NCBI GenBank assembly: GCA_026552975.1
Contig: JAPMTR010000071.1
Span: 1-61,903, forward strand
Source: Candidatus Methanoperedens sp.
GTDB lineage: Archaea > Halobacteriota > Methanosarcinia > Methanosarcinales > Methanoperedenaceae
DNA: 61,903 nt
Direction of reading: 5' to 3'
Shown: in pieces, positions 1 to 8,821 of the stretch
Layout of the letters: each line of letters opens with the position of its first letter
Position numbering within the stretch: the stretch's first letter is position 1
Made by a program: the position numbers and the translations under genes
The notes under the pieces: model-generated
Seen by the model: only the letters and a program-made list of their open reading frames with translations
Told to the model about the DNA's origin: nothing
The model's database searches: none

Positions 1-33
1 TACTGAAATAAAGCCATTACGACCAAAAATCAG

Positions 34-249
34 CTAAATTCTTGAAGGCACTGAGTTGCCTGCCAATGGTTTATGTTTTTGGGTGGGAAACTTGGGTTTA
101 AACATTTCCTCGGCTTCTGGTAACTTGTTTTTATCGGGATGGTATAACATAACCAGTCTGCGATAAGCGGACTTTATATCTTCCTGGGATGCTTTCTTAT
201 CGACTTCTAATATTTCGTAATATGTTTTTTTAAGCATGGGTTTTTTCAT
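34..249 (-). CDS. truncated J-domain protein
   Basis: The first 40 residues are a normal start of a DnaJ J-domain: helix I (YYEILEV), helix II ([12 protein letters not shown]) and the HPD motif at residues 37-39, which stimulates Hsp70 ATPase. After EEMFK (about residue 51) the sequence stops resembling helix III/IV of a J-domain and ends at residue 71. It looks like a J-domain cut by rearrangement. The first ATG (249) has no clear ribosome binding site; residue 5 is a second candidate start. An Hsp70 with atypical partners lies 13 kb away, but no direct link is visible. Confidence 0.6.
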   Translation of the reverse strand: MKKPMLKKTYYEILEVDKKASQEDIKSAYRRLVMLYHPDKNKLPEAEEMFKPKFPTQKHKPLAGNSVPSRI

Positions 250-425
250 ATTGACTTGCTTTGGTTTCGTGTCTATGTCCTTTAACTTTACGATTGGGGG
301 TTTTTACTTTACGATTACTTGACGATTAGACCAGTTTGTTTCATGACCGAAATGAATAGGAGTATAGTGAGCAGGAGGGGGATTATGGTGGTATGGAGAA
401 AAAGTTTATTTTTCTGCCCACTATA

Positions 426-443
426 GTTCGTATATATACGAAC
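426..443. promoter_or_regulatory. 18-bp perfect palindrome containing a TATA-like core
   Basis: GTTCGTATATATACGAAC is its own reverse complement over all 18 bases. The centre is a TATATATA core, so a repressor bound here would cover a TATA box. A second TATA-like run (GGTATATATAG) follows at about 447-457. The outer half-sites GTTCGT-N6-ACGAAC recur at 55930-55947 with identical spacing. The region 250-614 has no other convincing gene. Confidence 0.6.
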
Positions 444-614
444 AATGGTATATATAGTTTACGATGAGTGTAATGCCGTGTGTTTGTGTCTAAAAGATTG
501 TGGTAGGAGAGTTATATAATCGTAAATTCTATTTGAAAACGCTGTTACAGATAAGTTAATATCCTAAAAAACATATTATTTATGACTTTAAAGTGTCAGG
601 AGGCGAACAAGTTC

Positions 615-689
615 ATGTCAAATAAGGAGAAAAAGAAACCCAAGGATAATCCCAAGGATACCCCTAAGCCTGTGCCCAAGAAAAAATAG
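615..689 (+). CDS. 24-residue Lys/Pro-rich microprotein (candidate)
   Basis: A short frame begins at an ATG about 12 bases after AGGAGG (599-604) and encodes a 24-residue peptide made almost only of Lys, Pro, Asp and Asn, ending in three lysines. A long T-rich run, a typical archaeal terminator, follows the stop within 10 bases. Ribosome binding site, frame and terminator together suggest a real short transcription unit. No family is recognised, and composition alone could mislead. Confidence 0.35.
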   Translation: MSNKEKKKPKDNPKDTPKPVPKKK

Positions 690-694
690 TAAAA

Positions 695-713
695 TTTTTT
701 TTTCTTATTTTTT
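695..713 (+). terminator. oligo-T terminator
   Basis: Two T-runs (nine and six to seven bases) follow directly after the microprotein stop, with no stem-loop. This matches the T-rich, hairpin-free termination seen in archaea. Confidence 0.4.
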
Positions 714-799
714 ACTTTGATCTGAGAGATGCCCAGGAGGTCATCACCTTCATGAAAGGGAATGATTAAGTTACATGCCCACTCATTTCACATTAATAT

Positions 800-1278
800 A
801 TGGCTCATAAATTCGATGCAAACAAGGCTGATATCCTCGATAACCCAGAAAGAGCCAAGATCCTATATCCGGAAGTTATTCTCGAAAAGCTGGAACTTAC
901 AGATGAAATAGTGCTTGCAGACCTTGGTTGTGGAACTGGATTCTTTTCAATTCCTGCTTCGAGGCAAGTTAAAAAGGTATTTGCGCTGGATATTCAACGC
1001 TTCCTGATAGATCTGTCAATATTCTTCTCATGGCTAATGTTTTCCATGAACTTGAGGAAAGGTCGTCCCTATTAAAAGAAGTAAAACGTGTTCTTGGCTT
1101 GAGTGGGCGACTGGCGATCATAGACTGGAAAAAAATAGAAATGGATTTTGGTCATCCCATTCAAGAGCGGTTAGATGAGAAGGAGGTCATTGATATATGC
1201 TATGAAAATGGATTCACCAGTCTTGAAAAGTCAAATATAGGACCTTATAACTATTTGTTGATCTTTGAACTATCATGA
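800..1278 (+). pseudogene. class I SAM-dependent methyltransferase, internally deleted and frameshifted
   Basis: Frame one (800-1075) carries motif I (LADLGCGTGFFSIPAS) and motif II (VFALDIQ). The motif IV region (LPDRSVNILLMANVFHELEE) and the C-terminal strands sit in another frame, open from about 1000 to 1278. Where motif II should lead through roughly 30-35 residues to motif IV, the two parts are nearly adjacent at about 995-1002. One deletion of about 90-100 bases, not a multiple of three, would explain both the loss and the frame change. The intact enzyme would be about 190 residues. The substrate cannot be told. Confidence 0.75.
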
Positions 1279-1342
1279 ACATTCCCAGAAAAATTGACCA
1301 AATCCAGCTTCTTCCATAAATGGGATAAACAATCAAGAATCA

Positions 1343-1350
1343 TTTATATA
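1343..1350 (+). promoter_or_regulatory. TATA box of SHOCT/cytochrome unit
   Basis: TTTATATA lies 35 bases before the SHOCT start codon, predicting a transcript start near 1373 and a leader of about 10 bases that includes GGAGGT. Confidence 0.55.
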
Positions 1351-1384
1351 TCAATACAACTAATAATATAATGGAGGTTAATTT

Positions 1385-1621
1385 ATGGCTTTCGGAATGA
1401 TGGACGGTTACGGCTATGGAATGAGTAGTGGCATGTGGATATTAGGGGCTATATTCTGGATTCTGATTCTTGCGGGACTTGTATTGCTTATCAAATACTT
1501 ATGGGAAGGCGCAGGAACTAAAGGGGCACAGGAATCAGCGCTTGAAATTCTGAAAAAAAGGTATGCAAAAGGAGAGATAAATAAAGAAGAATTCGAAGAA
1601 AAAAAGAAAGATCTGATATGA
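1385..1621 (+). CDS. membrane-anchored SHOCT-domain protein
   Basis: The 78-residue protein has a Gly/Met-rich N-terminus, one membrane helix (about residues 17-40) and a C-terminal SHOCT domain (about 52-78: a short helical hairpin with the pattern ALEILKKRYAKGEI). SHOCT domains commonly end small membrane proteins and are thought to mediate oligomerisation. GGAGGT six to seven bases before the ATG fixes the start. Its stop overlaps the start codon of the following broken cytochrome gene (ATGA, 1618-1621), so the two were one operon. Confidence 0.85.
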   Translation: MAFGMMDGYGYGMSSGMWILGAIFWILILAGLVLLIKYLWEGAGTKGAQESALEILKKRYAKGEINKEEFEEKKKDLI

Positions 1622-2159
1622 AAAAACACATATTGGCAATAGTTCAATTGCTATAGGCGTATCCGGTCTCATGATCCTTGATTTCTTTTCGCCATTTGGA
1701 TATTCCATAAAATCATCAGATTTTAAGAGCAATGGAGAGCGGATTTATTTCACTGCCACCTCTGATTCAGGCAATCCAATAATTGCATCTACGGCACAGA
1801 TGACAATGCACGGTGGTATGTTGAGCTGCGCCGAATGCCACGGAACTGACGGAAAAGGGGGAACTGGAAGAATGATGATGTGGTCATTTGAAGCGCCAGA
1901 CATCAGATACTCAACACTTACAGCAGCACATGATGAAGAGCAAACCTACACGGATGACCTTATCAAACGTGCCATAACAAAAGGCATTGATTCCAGTGGA
2001 AAGCGCCTTGAGCTACCCATGCCGGTATGGCAAATGTCCGAAGTAGATTTCAACGACCTTCTTGATTTTCTTAAAACCTTAAAACCCGCTTATCTCGGGA
2101 TCAGCATCTGGATTTGTAGGGATCCATTCCTTCCCATTCCACTCCTTTTTGTCACTTGA
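1618..2159 (+). pseudogene. monohaem cytochrome c, frameshifted in the signal peptide
   Basis: A periplasmic class-I-like cytochrome c with one haem site, CAECH, at about 1827-1841, and a Met-rich C-terminal part (PMPVWQM) that could supply the axial methionine. The ATG at 1618 overlaps the SHOCT stop and starts a plausible signal peptide (MKKHILAIV), but that frame stops at TAG 1654-1656. The rest (IAIGVSGLMILDFF) continues in the frame of an ATG at 1671. One lost base near 1646-1650 joins them into a normal signal peptide. The fold should end near LLDFLKTLK (about 2085); the residues to 2159 read antisense through the terminase fragment, so the 3' end lies at the element junction. Confidence 0.7.
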
Positions 2160-2822
2160 GAACCAGATCTCTTCAAAGAACGAACCCTTATCCTTTGGCG
2201 TCCCTGCACAGAATATCTGTCCTGGCGGCAGGTTCACGACCTCCTTGAATACCTCAAATGCTTCTCTTGTCCAGTCCTGCATCTCATCTGCAAATCCATA
2301 ATTAACGTGAGGACCTCTTAAGCTGTTTCCTGTAACCCAGGCACCGCTTGCGAGATACTTTGACCCATTAGCAATATCGATCTCAGACTCTGTATTCTTT
2401 CCCTGAGAGATCAATGGCAGCAGCATCTTATCCTTGCTTTCAGTGAACCTTGGACGGATATGCTCTTTCGTCACGCGCCACGCCTGTTTATCTCGAGGCG
2501 CAGCGACCATTGCCCCTGAATAAGAGTTGGTGATGAGCTTATGGGTGAGAATACTGGCGATGGTCGTGGTCTTGGTCATGCTCCTTGCCCAGAGGAGTAC
2601 CACTATCCTTGCATCGTCTTGAAAGACCTGTCTCACATACGGGAAATCGTCAAACTTCATCGGCTTCCCGCGCATGGTGAAGAGCTTCTCGGAAAAAAGT
2701 ACCCCGTCTTCCTGGAGCTTCCTGTAATAATCTCGTTCCTTATCCTGCTTCTTTGAATCTTTCTCGCGAAGCTTCATTGTCTCTTTTGCCTGCTTCTCCT
2801 GCCTTTTACCAATCGAAGCCAT
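2079..2822 (-). CDS. phage terminase large subunit, ATPase half only
   Basis: The 247 residues match the N-terminal ATPase domain of a terminase that packages viral DNA. A basic, charged N-terminus is followed by a P-loop-like segment at 79-87 (ARSMTKTTT, with T where the usual motif has G), a Walker B at 176-181 (GFADEM) and the coupling strand FCAGTPKDKGSFFEEIW at about 204-221. The C-terminal nuclease domain, normally another 200 or more residues, is absent: the frame ends where the cytochrome c 3' end begins. Together with the integrase fragment this marks a dead provirus. Confidence 0.75.
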   Translation of the reverse strand: MASIGKRQEKQAKETMKLREKDSKKQDKERDYYRKLQEDGVLFSEKLFTMRGKPMKFDDFPYVRQVFQDDARIVVLLWARSMTKTTTIASILTHKLITNSYSGAMVAAPRDKQAWRVTKEHIRPRFTESKDKMLLPLISQGKNTESEIDIANGSKYLASGAWVTGNSLRGPHVNYGFADEMQDWTREAFEVFKEVVNLPPGQIFCAGTPKDKGSFFEEIWFSSDKKEWNGKEWIPTNPDADPEISGF

Positions 2823-2825
2823 ACT

Positions 2826-3083
2826 TTAATTCCTGAAACTTTGAGGGGTTCTTTCATCTTCAACCAGCAAAGTCCTGTCATCTTTCCATCTCAAAATGCC
2901 AGTTACAAAAATATACCACAGAGCAATGTTCAAAGGAAGAAGTCCCCATGAACCTGTCGTGACGATAAATGCAAACCAGAGAAACTGACTGAAAATACCT
3001 ACATAAAGTCCTGATTTAGCCTTCCTTGACAGAAGATACATCTGAATGATAGTAACAACGCTGATAACGAGGTCAAGGATCAT
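2826..3083 (-). CDS. small membrane protein, PnuC-like
   Basis: An 85-residue protein with three hydrophobic segments (about 1-18, 25-43, 48-63) and a charged tail. The pattern (LLSRKAKSGLYVGIFSQFLWFAF) resembles short PnuC-like proteins common in phages. The start at 3083 is chosen because AAGGGTG lies seven bases upstream and the ATG overlaps the stop of the preceding gene (ATGA). It sits just before the terminase fragment. Function is unknown. Confidence 0.55.
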   Translation of the reverse strand: MILDLVISVVTIIQMYLLSRKAKSGLYVGIFSQFLWFAFIVTTGSWGLLPLNIALWYIFVTGILRWKDDRTLLVEDERTPQSFRN

Positions 3084-3466
3084 GGAAACACCCTTGCGCA
3101 GTTTTTTGTGGATTGATACTTGCCGTGCAAAGAATGTCCGGGTTTGAGAATGTGGGTATAGCCGCCCTTTCGCAGAAAACAACAGGAATAACGCTTATCG
3201 GCTATTAAAAATGCTACGAGCAGTTTTCTCTTGGTCGGAACAAGTCCTTCGATCAAAGAAGATCGGAATTTGTTCGGAAGCTTTTTGAATAGTTCATTCA
3301 ATGCACTGATCGATAGATAAAGGCTGATGTTATTTCCAGTGGGATAATTTGAGGATATCTTCAACCGGTCATTCTCTTCAAGCACTTTTATCGAGGTGCA
3401 TTTTGTGACCAGTACCTCAGGTTGTCCTTTGGGATCCCACGCAGGGATCTCGGTGATCTGCAGCAT
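3080..3466 (-). CDS. hypothetical provirus protein
   Basis: A 128-residue soluble protein with no recognised family. It begins MLQITEIPAWDPKG and has mixed beta-strand character, with a helical segment in the middle (SISALNELFKKLP). The tail is rich in Cys, His and Lys. Translational coupling with the small membrane protein (ATGA overlap) supports it as a real gene of the provirus operon. Confidence 0.45.
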   Translation of the reverse strand: MLQITEIPAWDPKGQPEVLVTKCTSIKVLEENDRLKISSNYPTGNNISLYLSISALNELFKKLPNKFRSSLIEGLVPTKRKLLVAFLIADKRYSCCFLRKGGYTHILKPGHSLHGKYQSTKNCARVFP

Positions 3467-3486
3467 GTTTATCCCTTTACCGCGAT

Positions 3487-3825
3487 CTAAACATCATCTT
3501 CCAGCAGAGAATCAAGCTTGCCATCAGCCCTGGTATCGGTTTTCAGTTTCCTGAAACATCCCAAGGAATCATCCCTCAGATCTTCGAGATATCCCCATAG
3601 AATATCCTGCTTTACTTTTCCGATCGCTGCGGTATACTGATAGAACTCACCCCTGTTCTTCGCCCTCAGGCTGCCCACGTCTGCATCTTTTATATAAATG
3701 ACATCTTGAGAGCCTTTTCTCTTTACGGCTATTGTATCTCCCTCGCGATACCAGATTGAACTGCCGATAGTGTGCTTTTGATGGTTTTTCAGGGAAAAGG
3801 GATCAGGTTCTTTGAACGTATCCAT
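3487..3825 (-). CDS. hypothetical provirus protein
   Basis: A 112-residue protein of unknown family, acidic at the C-terminus. The annotated ATG (3825) touches the AAGGAG before it, too close for normal initiation. The frame stays open further upstream into the integrase fragment (residues reading GSSAKKGQHLINPEV), so the true N-terminus may be longer or the start may have been lost in the deletion that removed the rest of the integrase. Confidence 0.45.
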   Translation of the reverse strand: MDTFKEPDPFSLKNHQKHTIGSSIWYREGDTIAVKRKGSQDVIYIKDADVGSLRAKNRGEFYQYTAAIGKVKQDILWGYLEDLRDDSLGCFRKLKTDTRADGKLDSLLEDDV

Positions 3826-3835
3826 CTCCTTATCT

Positions 3836-4264
3836 TTAACTTCTGGATTTATTAAATGCTGCCCCTTTTTGGCAGATGATCCAGGGACTTCTATCGGTCC
3901 TTTCGCCCTGAGGATAGCCGTATTCGTTTCTCAACCACGATACGAATTTCCTGAGTACAACTCTGTAGTCATGCTGGGACCATTCACCTTTATTTGGGTC
4001 GGTATCAATCTTATCCAGAATGTCCCTGACATCATCTTTTGTGATCCAGTCCCAATTTTTCTGTATCATTTCAGATAACCGTTTCATGCTCGATAACAGT
4101 TTGAGTATCCTGGATTGAGAAAGTTTCTTATCGCCCCAGCCTGTGTGGCAATCTGCAGAAAATTTGAGTAATAACAGTTTATTTCGTTCACCTATTCTTG
4201 TAGATTTCCTGATCTGCTCCTTTAGAGCATCAAGGTTTTTGCTAAAATGATGTATGTCTATCAT
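3836..4264 (-). pseudogene. tyrosine recombinase (integrase), N-terminal domain only
   Basis: About 115 residues match the SAM-like core-binding domain of archaeal tyrosine recombinases: IHHFSKNLDAL, a helical stretch with SQSRILKLLSSMKRLSEMI, then TKDDVRDILDKI and the ending YRVVLRKFVSWLRNEYGYP. The catalytic domain with its R-H-R-Y residues is missing. After GYP the reading becomes nonsense and runs into the next viral gene. The start at 4264 (ATG, weak GGAAGTGATT upstream) is preferred over a TTG at 4348. It lies under 100 bases from the tRNA-Thr 3' end. Confidence 0.7.
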
Positions 4265-4350
4265 GTTCCAATCACTTCCGTATTCTTGTACGATACTATA
4301 ATGCTTTGGAGTGCAGGACGAAAGTAATCGGATTCGTACTAATAACAAGA

Positions 4351-4424
4351 AGCCCCGGGAGGGATTTGAACCCTCGACCTAGAGATTACAAATCTCTCGC
4401 TCTGCCAGGCTGAGCCACCAAGGC
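4351..4424 (-). tRNA. tRNA-Thr (anticodon TGT)
   Basis: A complete 74-nt cloverleaf. The acceptor stem is GCCUUGG/CCGGGGC, with two G-U pairs. The anticodon stem AGAGA/UCUCU carries loop UUUGUAA, giving anticodon UGU for ACA. The T-loop is GUUCAAAUC. The discriminator base is U, as in archaeal tRNA-Thr, and CCA is not encoded. Its 3' end abuts the integrase fragment, as expected for an attachment site. Confidence 0.93.
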
Positions 4425-4497
4425 TTTATGAAAAGGCTTTCGCCTCTAAGGATGGAATTAGACTTAAAAGCTTCGGTTATTCCAAAATCCCGGAGTC

Positions 4498-5472
4498 TTA
4501 TGTTCGCCTCATATGTTCACAATTACCAGCCACGATCTTCTCAAGATGACCCTCAGCAGTTTCAACAATGAGCGCCCCCTCGTTATCCACGCCTATTGCT
4601 TCGCCATATATCGTTCGCGCCTGTGCGGTTATCTTTACCCATTGTCCGATAGTTGCTGACATATTCCTCCACTCTTCCAGGATATGAGAGAATCCATCTT
4701 CCTTGAATTTCATGTAAAGAGATTCAAACTCTTCCAATAACTTCTGGACAAACTCAACACGATTGATTTTATGACCCACTTCTTTTTCAAGGGAAGTTGA
4801 ATAATCCCTGAACTCACCGGGAAATGCTCCTGTATCCACATTGGCATCAATGCCTATCCCTACAATGAGATAATCAATAACATCAACTTCAGCCCCAATC
4901 TCTGTAAGAATGCCGCTAACTTTTTTCCCGTTGATAATTATATCATTAGGCCATTTTATTTTTGCTGGAAGTCCAAGATCCTGCATGGTCTTTGCGACCG
5001 AAACACCTGCAAGCAGTGTTATTCTTGGGGCATAAACAGGTTCAATTCCTGGTTTTAAAATTATGGACAGCCATATTCCACCTTCCGGTGATATCCATTT
5101 GTGCCCGAGTCGGCCCCTGCCTGCGGTCTGTAATTCTGCAATTACAATAGTACCCTCATTAACTGAGGTTGCGATTTCACGGGCTATGATATTAGTACTT
5201 TCTGTCTCTTTAAAATACTTTATATCTTTTCCAAATACTTTTGTCTTTAATCCCGCTTTTATTTCACCTGGCGTCAGTGCATCTGGTGTATCATTCAGTG
5301 AATAACCAATATGAGTTGATGAATCGATCATATATCCCTCATCCTTTAACACTTTGATATGTTTCCATATTGCGGTCCTTGAAACTGAAAGTTCGCTTGC
5401 AAGCTGTTCCCCGGAAACATGTTTTCCTTTATTCTTAACAAGTTTTTCAAGAACCTTATCTTTAGTGGTCAT
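4498..5472 (-). CDS. birA: BirA: biotin-protein ligase with DNA-binding domain
   Basis: The 324-residue bifunctional form: an N-terminal winged helix (about 5-60, [22 protein letters not shown]), a biotinyl-AMP ligase core with the GRGRLG motif at 118-123 and KWPNDI near 175, and a small C-terminal domain (from about 275). It activates biotin and attaches it to a carrier lysine. The start codon overlaps the pycA stop (ATGA), so it is the third gene of pycB-pycA-birA. The only biotin acceptor seen here is PycB, its likely substrate. The DNA-binding domain suggests it may also repress transcription in response to biotin. Confidence 0.95.
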   Translation of the reverse strand: MTTKDKVLEKLVKNKGKHVSGEQLASELSVSRTAIWKHIKVLKDEGYMIDSSTHIGYSLNDTPDALTPGEIKAGLKTKVFGKDIKYFKETESTNIIAREIATSVNEGTIVIAELQTAGRGRLGHKWISPEGGIWLSIILKPGIEPVYAPRITLLAGVSVAKTMQDLGLPAKIKWPNDIIINGKKVSGILTEIGAEVDVIDYLIVGIGIDANVDTGAFPGEFRDYSTSLEKEVGHKINRVEFVQKLLEEFESLYMKFKEDGFSHILEEWRNMSATIGQWVKITAQARTIYGEAIGVDNEGALIVETAEGHLEKIVAGNCEHMRRT

Positions 5473-6953
5473 TTAGCCCCGACAATTTTTGCATTCTGGA
5501 TGTAAGTTCCAACAGCTGATGTTATTGCTGCAACTTTTTTGTCATCCGCGACAAGGGCTGATGCTAATGTTGCGCCTTTTTCCTTTTCGGCCTCGATTAT
5601 CTTCTCAACTTCTTTTATTATATTGTGATCATCAATAAAATGCGTTGTAAGCTCACCCCGCTTAAAATATTCGTTATTCATCACGGCTTTATGGAAGGGA
5701 ATATTCGTTGTTACGCCAACGATTATGTATTCATATAATGCGCGTTTCATCCTGGCAATTGCTTCGTCCCTGTCCTTTCCCCAGACCGTAAGTTTTGAGA
5801 TGAGCGAATCATAAAATGGAGTTATGGTAAATCCTGTGTGCACACCGCTGTCCACGCGAACGCCAGGGCCACCTGATGAACGATATCTTCTTAACTTCCC
5901 CGGAGATGGTGTAAAATTATTAAGCGGATCTTCTGCATTGAGGCGGCATTCAATGGCCCACCCTCTTTGCTGGATATCTGATTGTTTATAACTTAACTTT
6001 TCACCGGATGCGATCCGGATCTGCTCTTTGGCAAGATCGACCCCGGTCACGATCTCTGTGATCGGGTGTTCGACCTGAAGCCTTGTGTTCATTTCCAGGA
6101 AAAAATACTCTCCTTTTGAATAGAGGAACTCGATCGTCCCGGCATTCGTATAATTAATAGCAGCGGCCGCTTTTACCGCATCCGAACCCATGCGCTCCCG
6201 CAATTCAGTCGTCATTATGGGGGATGGAGATTCTTCGATCAGCTTCTGGTGCCTTCGCTGGATAGAACACTCTCGGTCCCCCACGTGGATTATATTGCCA
6301 TAATTATCTGCAAGGATCTGGAATTCAATATGTCGCGGCATTTCCAGGTATTTTTCGATAAATACCGTTGCATCCCCGAACGACGATTTTGCAACCCTCT
6401 GGGTGGATTCAATGGTTTCGCGAAGTTCTTCTGTTTTGCGCACTACCTTCATACCAATACCTCCGCCTCCAGCTGATGCCTTTACAATAACAGGGTATCC
6501 AATACTTTCCGCGACCTTGACTGCTTCATCAAAGTCACTTATTCCACTCTCACTTCCAGGTATGACCGGTATCCCTGCGGATTTCATTGTCTTTTTGGCT
6601 GCGATCTTGCTTCCCACACTTTTGATGGCATGGCTTGAAGGGCCTATGAAAATAATTCCTTCCTTTTCACACCGGTCCGCAAATAATTCATTTTCCGAAA
6701 GAAATCCATAACCCGGATGGATAGCCTCAGCGCCAGATCTATGCGCCACATCGATTATTTTATCCATATCAAGGTAGCTCTGGGCAGCAGGTGCGGGACC
6801 TATCGGAAACGCTTCGTCTGCATACTTGGCAAAAAGTGCGTTCTTATCCACTTCGGAATACACTGCCACTGATTTCACATCAAGCTCCCTGCATGCACGC
6901 ATGACGCGAATAGCTATTTCACTGCGGTTAGCAATGAGAATTTTTTTGAACAT
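5469..6953 (-). CDS. pycA: pyruvate carboxylase subunit A (biotin carboxylase)
   Basis: This 494-residue ATP-grasp enzyme carboxylates the biotin of PycB using ATP and bicarbonate. It shows the N-terminal biotin carboxylase fold ([19 protein letters not shown]), the glycine-rich ATP loop GGGGIGMK near 162-169, and the [14 protein letters not shown] active-site segment near 287-300. The two-subunit enzyme makes oxaloacetate for biosynthesis in methanogens and relatives. It starts three bases after the pycB stop. Fully intact. Confidence 0.95.
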   Translation of the reverse strand: MFKKILIANRSEIAIRVMRACRELDVKSVAVYSEVDKNALFAKYADEAFPIGPAPAAQSYLDMDKIIDVAHRSGAEAIHPGYGFLSENELFADRCEKEGIIFIGPSSHAIKSVGSKIAAKKTMKSAGIPVIPGSESGISDFDEAVKVAESIGYPVIVKASAGGGGIGMKVVRKTEELRETIESTQRVAKSSFGDATVFIEKYLEMPRHIEFQILADNYGNIIHVGDRECSIQRRHQKLIEESPSPIMTTELRERMGSDAVKAAAAINYTNAGTIEFLYSKGEYFFLEMNTRLQVEHPITEIVTGVDLAKEQIRIASGEKLSYKQSDIQQRGWAIECRLNAEDPLNNFTPSPGKLRRYRSSGGPGVRVDSGVHTGFTITPFYDSLISKLTVWGKDRDEAIARMKRALYEYIIVGVTTNIPFHKAVMNNEYFKRGELTTHFIDDHNIIKEVEKIIEAEKEKGATLASALVADDKKVAAITSAVGTYIQNAKIVGAK

Positions 6954-6956
6954 GTT

Positions 6957-8672
6957 TTATCCTACAACCATAAGCACATCACCTGCACTTACGGTGCTCC
7001 CTTCTTTAACGTAAAGCTCTTTCACGATACCTCCATGTGGGGCATGTATATTATTTTCCATTTTCATAGCTTCAAGAACAAGCACAGTATCGCCTTTTGA
7101 AACCTGGTCTCCCTTCTTGACCTTTAATTTGAGCACCATTCCCTGCATGCTTGCAGCGATTGCGCCGTCTGTAACTTTTGGCTTTCCCTGTTCGACAGAG
7201 CGAACGGACATAGCGCCTCCTGCTGAAATGATCTTTACATTGAATAAATCACCATCAACTTCGACCTTGAACTCCGAAGGCAAAGGCTCAACTGCTTTAC
7301 TGTTATTTGGTTTTGGAGCTTCAAGCACCTCTTCCCTGGTTTCACCGCGCAGGAATTTAGGCGCTATGGCAGGGTATAGGGCATACGTGAGAATATCCTC
7401 TGGTTTTTTAACAATTCCCAGATCCTGTGCTTCTTTTGTGACCTTATCAAGTTCAGGAGGCAAGAGATCCGCCGGACGGCATGTTATTTGTTTTTCGTCC
7501 CCCAGCACTTTTTTAACTATTTCTTTGCTGACCGGGGCAGGAGTTCGCCCGTAAAGCCCTTTTACATAATCTTTCACTTCTTTCGGGATGACTTTGTAAC
7601 GCTCACCCATCAATACATTAAGGACAGCCTGTGTGCCAACAATCTGGCTTGTGGGTGTGACAAGAGGCGGATAACCCAGTTCTTCGCGCACTCTTGGCAT
7701 CTCGGCAAGTACTTCCTCATATTTATCCAGCGCATTTTGCTCTTTTAGCTGGGAGACAAGATTTGAGAGCATACCCCCAGGTATCTGATATTTCAGGACG
7801 TTCGTATCTATCCTTTCTGATATCGGGTCAAGGATTCCCCTGTATTTTTCTTTAATTTCCTCGAAATATTTCTTTATCTCTGTGAGAAGTATCAGATCAA
7901 GACCGGTATCGTACGGCGTCCCGCGAAGGGCAGCTACAGTTGTTTCTGTTGGCGGTTGCGAAGTGCCCCAGGCGAATGGAGAAAAAGCAGTATCCAGTAC
8001 ATCAATTCCGGCCTGGCAGGCATAAAGATAGCTCATGGGAGCCATTCCACTCGTGCAGTGGCTGTGAAGATCGATCGGGATACTTATTTCTTCTTTTAAT
8101 GCGCGGACAAGGTCATACGCATTCTGGGGTGAAATAAGTCCAGCCATATCTTTTATGCACAGGGAATCGCATCCCATTTCTTCGAGTTCTTTTGCCATTT
8201 TGACATATATTGGAACGGTATGCACCGGGCTGATGGTATAACAAACAGTTCCCTGCACATGTGCGCCGACAAGCTTTGCGGTCTTGATTGAGACTTCCAT
8301 GTTCCTGACATCATTCACGGCATCAAATATCCTGAAAATATCGATACCAGTTGCTGCCGCATGTTCCACGAATTTTACTACAATATCATCTGAATAGTGC
8401 CTGTAACCTACAAGATTCTGGCCGCGAAGGAGCATCTGAAGCGGCGTTTTTTTAATAGTCTTCTTAAGAGCCCGAAGCCTGTCCCAGGGATCTTCATTCA
8501 GATACCTGATCGATGAGTCAAATGTCGCCCCGCCCCACACTTCGAGTGAATAGAAGCCAACGTCATCCATCTTTTCGGCAATCGGGAGCATATCCCTTGT
8601 ACGCATGCGTGTCGCAATAAGTGATTGATGTGCGTCTCGAAGGGTCGTATCGGTTAGTTTTACTGGTGCCAT
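6957..8672 (-). CDS. pycB: pyruvate carboxylase subunit B (carboxyltransferase and biotin carrier)
   Basis: A 571-residue protein with an HMGL-like TIM barrel (DTTLRDAHQSL at about 7-17, metal ligands in DLHSHCTSGM), a conserved PYC/OADA region, and a C-terminal biotinyl domain with EAMKMEN, the biotin-bearing lysine being K537. It moves the carboxyl group from biotin to pyruvate. A sodium-pumping decarboxylase would need membrane subunits, and none are present; pairing with PycA shows it is pyruvate carboxylase. First gene of the operon. Confidence 0.94.
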   Translation of the reverse strand: MAPVKLTDTTLRDAHQSLIATRMRTRDMLPIAEKMDDVGFYSLEVWGGATFDSSIRYLNEDPWDRLRALKKTIKKTPLQMLLRGQNLVGYRHYSDDIVVKFVEHAAATGIDIFRIFDAVNDVRNMEVSIKTAKLVGAHVQGTVCYTISPVHTVPIYVKMAKELEEMGCDSLCIKDMAGLISPQNAYDLVRALKEEISIPIDLHSHCTSGMAPMSYLYACQAGIDVLDTAFSPFAWGTSQPPTETTVAALRGTPYDTGLDLILLTEIKKYFEEIKEKYRGILDPISERIDTNVLKYQIPGGMLSNLVSQLKEQNALDKYEEVLAEMPRVREELGYPPLVTPTSQIVGTQAVLNVLMGERYKVIPKEVKDYVKGLYGRTPAPVSKEIVKKVLGDEKQITCRPADLLPPELDKVTKEAQDLGIVKKPEDILTYALYPAIAPKFLRGETREEVLEAPKPNNSKAVEPLPSEFKVEVDGDLFNVKIISAGGAMSVRSVEQGKPKVTDGAIAASMQGMVLKLKVKKGDQVSKGDTVLVLEAMKMENNIHAPHGGIVKELYVKEGSTVSAGDVLMVVG

Positions 8673-8821
8673 GTCTATGTGGGCTTAATTGGCTACAGTG
8701 TTATTTAATTTATGGTCTTTTTCAATTGGAGGGTGGTATTGTCTAATAAATTGTCGGAAGATTTATTATGTATAATCATGTGATATACATTGATTTCCAG
8801 GGTGGGAATCGGGAGACAATT

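Larger units (their letters stand above)
2079..4348 (-). mobile_element. degenerate provirus next to tRNA-Thr
   Basis: A block of minus-strand genes lies between a truncated cytochrome and tRNA-Thr: integrase N-terminal fragment, two unknown proteins, a small membrane protein and a terminase fragment. A tRNA 3' end beside an integrase is the usual site of archaeal virus or plasmid integration. Integrase catalytic domain, terminase nuclease, portal and capsid genes are missing. No second copy of the tRNA 3' end was found on the left, so the outer boundary is uncertain. Confidence 0.6.

Noticed and set aside
1618-1656. Read-through of the TAG at 1654 as pyrrolysine in the cytochrome signal peptide
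   Set aside because: The same frame meets TGA soon after (about 1672), so read-through would not restore the protein. A one-base frame loss explains the data better.
2079-4348. Duplicate tRNA-Thr 3' end marking the far attachment site
   Set aside because: I looked for the T-arm and acceptor sequence to the left of the provirus genes and found no second copy within the window.
6957-8672. Sodium-pumping oxaloacetate decarboxylase alpha subunit
   Set aside because: No beta or gamma membrane subunits are nearby, and a biotin carboxylase gene follows directly, so pyruvate carboxylase subunit B fits.
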